Shown one piece after another: positions 6,657 through 8,863 of a stretch of 8,863 nt of DNA (its first letter is position 1; the number at the start of each line of letters is the position of its first letter). This DNA is from Sandaracinomonas sp041180785. Its GTDB lineage: Bacteria > Bacteroidota > Bacteroidia > Cytophagales > Spirosomataceae. Under the pieces are notes generated by a model, which searched no databases, was not told the origin of the DNA, and worked only from the letters and a program-made list of their open reading frames with translations. Location of the stretch: positions 1 through 8,863 of the forward strand of contig JBEGQV010000125.1 in the NCBI GenBank assembly GCA_041180785.1, in the 5' to 3' direction. The position numbers and the translations under genes were made by a program.

Positions 6657-8429
6657 TTAATATCCAGGATTTTGTTTCAAGGTTGGGCTTCCTCCTTTTT
6701 GAGAGTTTAAGATCTCGTCATTAGGAAGAGGGAAATACGAATTTTTGTCGTTATAAGTTTTACCAACTAAATAACCACGCTTATTGTAAGTTCTGCCTGA
6801 CAAATCCTTTCCATTAACAGATTCCTCAGCTAAGTACTTGGTTAAATATGGTTTAGCAATTCCCCAACGTACTAAGTCGAAATAACGGTGACCTTCCATG
6901 GCAAATTCTAAACGGTTTTCCATATAGATTGCATTTAAGGCAAAATCCTTTCCTTTGGAAGCAAATGTTCCAGTTTTGTAAGGATTGATTACATAATTAA
7001 TGCTTGCATCTTGAACAGAACCATTTTTTGCACGATTACGGATGATGTTCACATATTCTTCCGCCTTGTCTAAGCTTCCAATTTGTGCTTCACATTCCGC
7101 TAACCATAAGATGACTGAAGATAATTTCAATAAACGGTAGTTGTTATTTACCGAACGCTTGTTGGTCGAGTGTGTTGAACTACCTTCCTCAGCCAAATAA
7201 TACATCCATTTTTTACCAATGTATGGACCTGAGTAGTTTTGGTTACGAATCCAAGAATACCCTGGCATTTGTCCCCAATCCAAGAAGTTTACACCACGGC
7301 GACCAACTGTCCAATCCAAACGTGGATCAACTGGAACAGTTCTATCTAAATTAAATGCTTGGTCTGACTTCAATCCTTGGTCATTTGGTAAGTCGATTTG
7401 ATTGTAGGTATCTGCTGTACCATCTTTCTTTTCACCAATCATTGGTAAACCATCAGCTGTTGTTTTGAAGGCATTCACTAAGTTTTGAGAAGGAAGATAG
7501 AAACCGCAGCATCCACGACCTGGAGAGTTCGCTGAATAAGGCCAGTTTAAGTTATCTCCTTGGTTACCATTGTTACCAGTTGAACCATCATTTACAGAGA
7601 ATTCAACCTCAAAAATAGACTCTGAGTTATTGTTGGTAGCTGTTCTGTAATTGTCATGGTAGTTGGTTACCAATTTTTTACCTGAGTTTTTATAAACGTC
7701 CTCTAAAACTGTTTTAGCTGCGGCAAATTTTCCTTGGAACATGTAGGCCTTTGCTAAATAAGTTAAAGCTGCCCATTTAGTTGCTCTGCCTTTTTGTGCT
7801 TGAGTTGCAGGAAGTACAGCAGCTGCATCTGAGAAATCTTTCTCGATGTTTGGCCAGATATCCTTATCGTTTACAACTTTTGTAGAATTTGGATCATCTC
7901 TGTTGTAAATCGCATCATCGATATAAGGTACCATGTTCCACATTTTCTTAGCCTCAAAGTGGTAATGACCACGTAAGAATTTTGCTTCAGCAATCACCTG
8001 TGCTTTTTCAGCATCTGTCATGTCTTTTACATCAGCACTTTTTGCTAATTGAATGGCATCGTTTGCACGTGCAACTCCATCATAGGAGTGCTGCCATTTT
8101 CCTAAGAAATAGGTATTGTCTGAAAGCCAGTTGAATTGTTCAATGTATTCTTGTTCTGGCTGGTCACCAATATCCGTTCCTTTTACGGCATCACCTGAGG
8201 TGATACCACCAAATACGTAATTGGAGATGGTAGACTGACGACCTGTGTTACCAGCTCCTACCCCATCTAAAAGTGAATATGCACCAACTAAAAGTGCATT
8301 CACCCCATTCTTGTTACTCAAAGAGGTAATCGATGCAGCGCCTTGTGGCTGAATGTCGAAAAAACTATCTGAACAAGAAAAGTTCAAACCGACTGCTGCA
8401 ATTACTGCAAATATTGTTATCTTTTTCAT
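6657..8429 (-). CDS. RagB/SusD family nutrient-uptake outer membrane lipoprotein
   Basis: SusD-like proteins are surface lipoproteins that act as a substrate-binding lid over a SusC TonB-dependent channel. The N-terminus (MKKITIF..., hydrophobic stretch, then LNFSC) is a lipoprotein signal with the lipobox cysteine at 19; mature lipoprotein begins CSDSFFDIQPQG. Family blocks are visible: AKFLRGHYHFEAKKMW (149-164, N-terminal SusD-like domain), a TPR-like YLAKAYMFQGKFAAAKTVL segment, LWLAECEAQIG, NIIRNRA, MENRLEFAMEGHRYFDLVRWG, the YFPLPNDEI segment and the terminal KQNPGY. The length of 590 residues is normal. I choose the ATG at 8429; a TTG at 8441 would add four residues (MKNK) without improving the signal peptide. 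The gene follows the susC fragment after 23 bases and ends before a strong terminator, so it is the last gene of that operon. The substrate is unknown; no glycoside hydrolase, protease or regulator is in view. Confidence 0.94.
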   Translation of the reverse strand: MKKITIFAVIAAVGLNFSCSDSFFDIQPQGAASITSLSNKNGVNALLVGAYSLLDGVGAGNTGRQSTISNYVFGGITSGDAVKGTDIGDQPEQEYIEQFNWLSDNTYFLGKWQHSYDGVARANDAIQLAKSADVKDMTDAEKAQVIAEAKFLRGHYHFEAKKMWNMVPYIDDAIYNRDDPNSTKVVNDKDIWPNIEKDFSDAAAVLPATQAQKGRATKWAALTYLAKAYMFQGKFAAAKTVLEDVYKNSGKKLVTNYHDNYRTATNNNSESIFEVEFSVNDGSTGNNGNQGDNLNWPYSANSPGRGCCGFYLPSQNLVNAFKTTADGLPMIGEKKDGTADTYNQIDLPNDQGLKSDQAFNLDRTVPVDPRLDWTVGRRGVNFLDWGQMPGYSWIRNQNYSGPYIGKKWMYYLAEEGSSTHSTNKRSVNNNYRLLKLSSVILWLAECEAQIGSLDKAEEYVNIIRNRAKNGSVQDASINYVINPYKTGTFASKGKDFALNAIYMENRLEFAMEGHRYFDLVRWGIAKPYLTKYLAEESVNGKDLSGRTYNKRGYLVGKTYNDKNSYFPLPNDEILNSQKGGSPTLKQNPGY

Positions 8430-8452
8430 TTTATTCTTCAATTTTTCGATGA

Positions 8453-8863
8453 TTAAAATCCTACTCTTAAACCAACATTATAAGATTTAGCTGTTGGGAA
8501 GGCACCTTCGTCGATACCCATGTGGATATCTGTGTTGTCGCCACCAGCATTTCTTAAGTTAATTTCTGGGTCTAAACCTTTGTATTTGGTAAAGGTGAAC
8601 AAGTTCTGTCCTTGAACGTATACTTGTACCGAGCTCAATTTAAGTCTATTCAAAATTGCTTTTGGGAAATTGTACGTTAATTGAATGTTCTTGATTCTTG
8701 TATACGATCCATCTTCAACAAAATAAGAAGAAATCTGCTGAGAAGTACCATCGTTTGAATCTAATCTCGGTAAGATAGAACCATCACCCGGTGCTCTCCA
8801 AGATCTATACAACATGTCTTTTGAACGGTTTCCTTGGAAGGTGTTGAAATCTGTCCAGAATTT
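8453..8863 (-). CDS. SusC/RagA family TonB-dependent outer membrane receptor, C-terminal end only
   Basis: The frame is open from the window edge to a stop at 8453, giving the last 136 residues of a protein normally near 1000 residues long. The fragment shows the typical end of a SusC barrel: RSWRAPGDGSILPRL, the SSYFVEDGSYTRIKNIQLTYNFP block, VQVYVQGQNLFTFTKYKGLDPE, and a final strand NVGLRVGF ending in the aromatic residue expected for outer-membrane barrel insertion. SusC proteins import oligosaccharides, peptides or other large nutrients using TonB energy, together with the SusD lipoprotein encoded just downstream. The N-terminal carboxypeptidase-like and plug domains lie outside the window, so the subtype and the TonB-box/anti-sigma coupling cannot be judged. 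Confidence 0.95.
   Translation of the reverse strand, partial: KFWTDFNTFQGNRSKDMLYRSWRAPGDGSILPRLDSNDGTSQQISSYFVEDGSYTRIKNIQLTYNFPKAILNRLKLSSVQVYVQGQNLFTFTKYKGLDPEINLRNAGGDNTDIHMGIDEGAFPTAKSYNVGLRVGF

Noticed and set aside
8430..8441. Longer SusD start at TTG 8441 giving four extra residues
   Set aside because: The ATG at 8429 gives a normal lipoprotein signal peptide directly; the TTG extension adds nothing and is a rarer start.
8453..8815. Separate small gene of 120 codons starting at ATG 8815
   Set aside because: The frame continues open upstream to the window edge with SusC-like sequence (KFWTDFNTFQGNRSKD), so this ATG is an internal methionine of a larger receptor gene.

Overview
The window looks like a chromosome segment of a low-G+C member of the Bacteroidota. 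The evidence is a SusC/SusD outer-membrane uptake pair with the typical 'NPGY' and aromatic C-termini, AT-rich intergenic DNA, at least one TAnnTTTG-like promoter element, and a three-gene photolyase cluster of a kind I associate with aerobic, light-exposed Bacteroidota. A freshwater or marine Cytophagales/Flavobacteriia-type organism is a reasonable guess, but the sequence alone does not fix the family.

Left part (1-3237, minus strand): three genes of the photolyase/cryptochrome superfamily lie head to tail. In transcription order they are (i) a short photolyase whose FAD-binding catalytic domain is N-terminal and whose second domain is C-terminal, the layout described for the NewPHL group; (ii) a full-length protein with the usual N-terminal antenna domain and C-terminal FAD domain, in which many lesion-, FAD- and tryptophan-chain positions are replaced; and (iii) the N-terminal half of a deoxyribodipyrimidine photolyase-related protein (FeS-BCP / PhrB / CryB type, COG3046), cut by the window edge. 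Both junctions are four-base ATGA overlaps, so the genes are very probably one translationally coupled operon. This is the most interesting part of the window.

Middle (3238-5790, plus strand): a 75-bp divergent intergenic region separates the photolyase operon from priA, an intact primosomal helicase gene with all expected motifs. Right of it, convergent and only 6 bp away, is a nitroreductase-family flavoprotein gene (5797-6522, minus). Its leader holds a short tandem array of a TAACCCA-type heptamer.

Right part (6601-8863, minus strand): the 3' end of a susC (TonB-dependent receptor) gene is followed after 23 bp by a complete susD-like lipoprotein gene and a clear intrinsic terminator. The substrate cannot be read from this window. 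No tRNA, rRNA, CRISPR, insertion sequence or phage gene was seen. Apart from the two short intergenic regions described, the window is filled by coding sequence.
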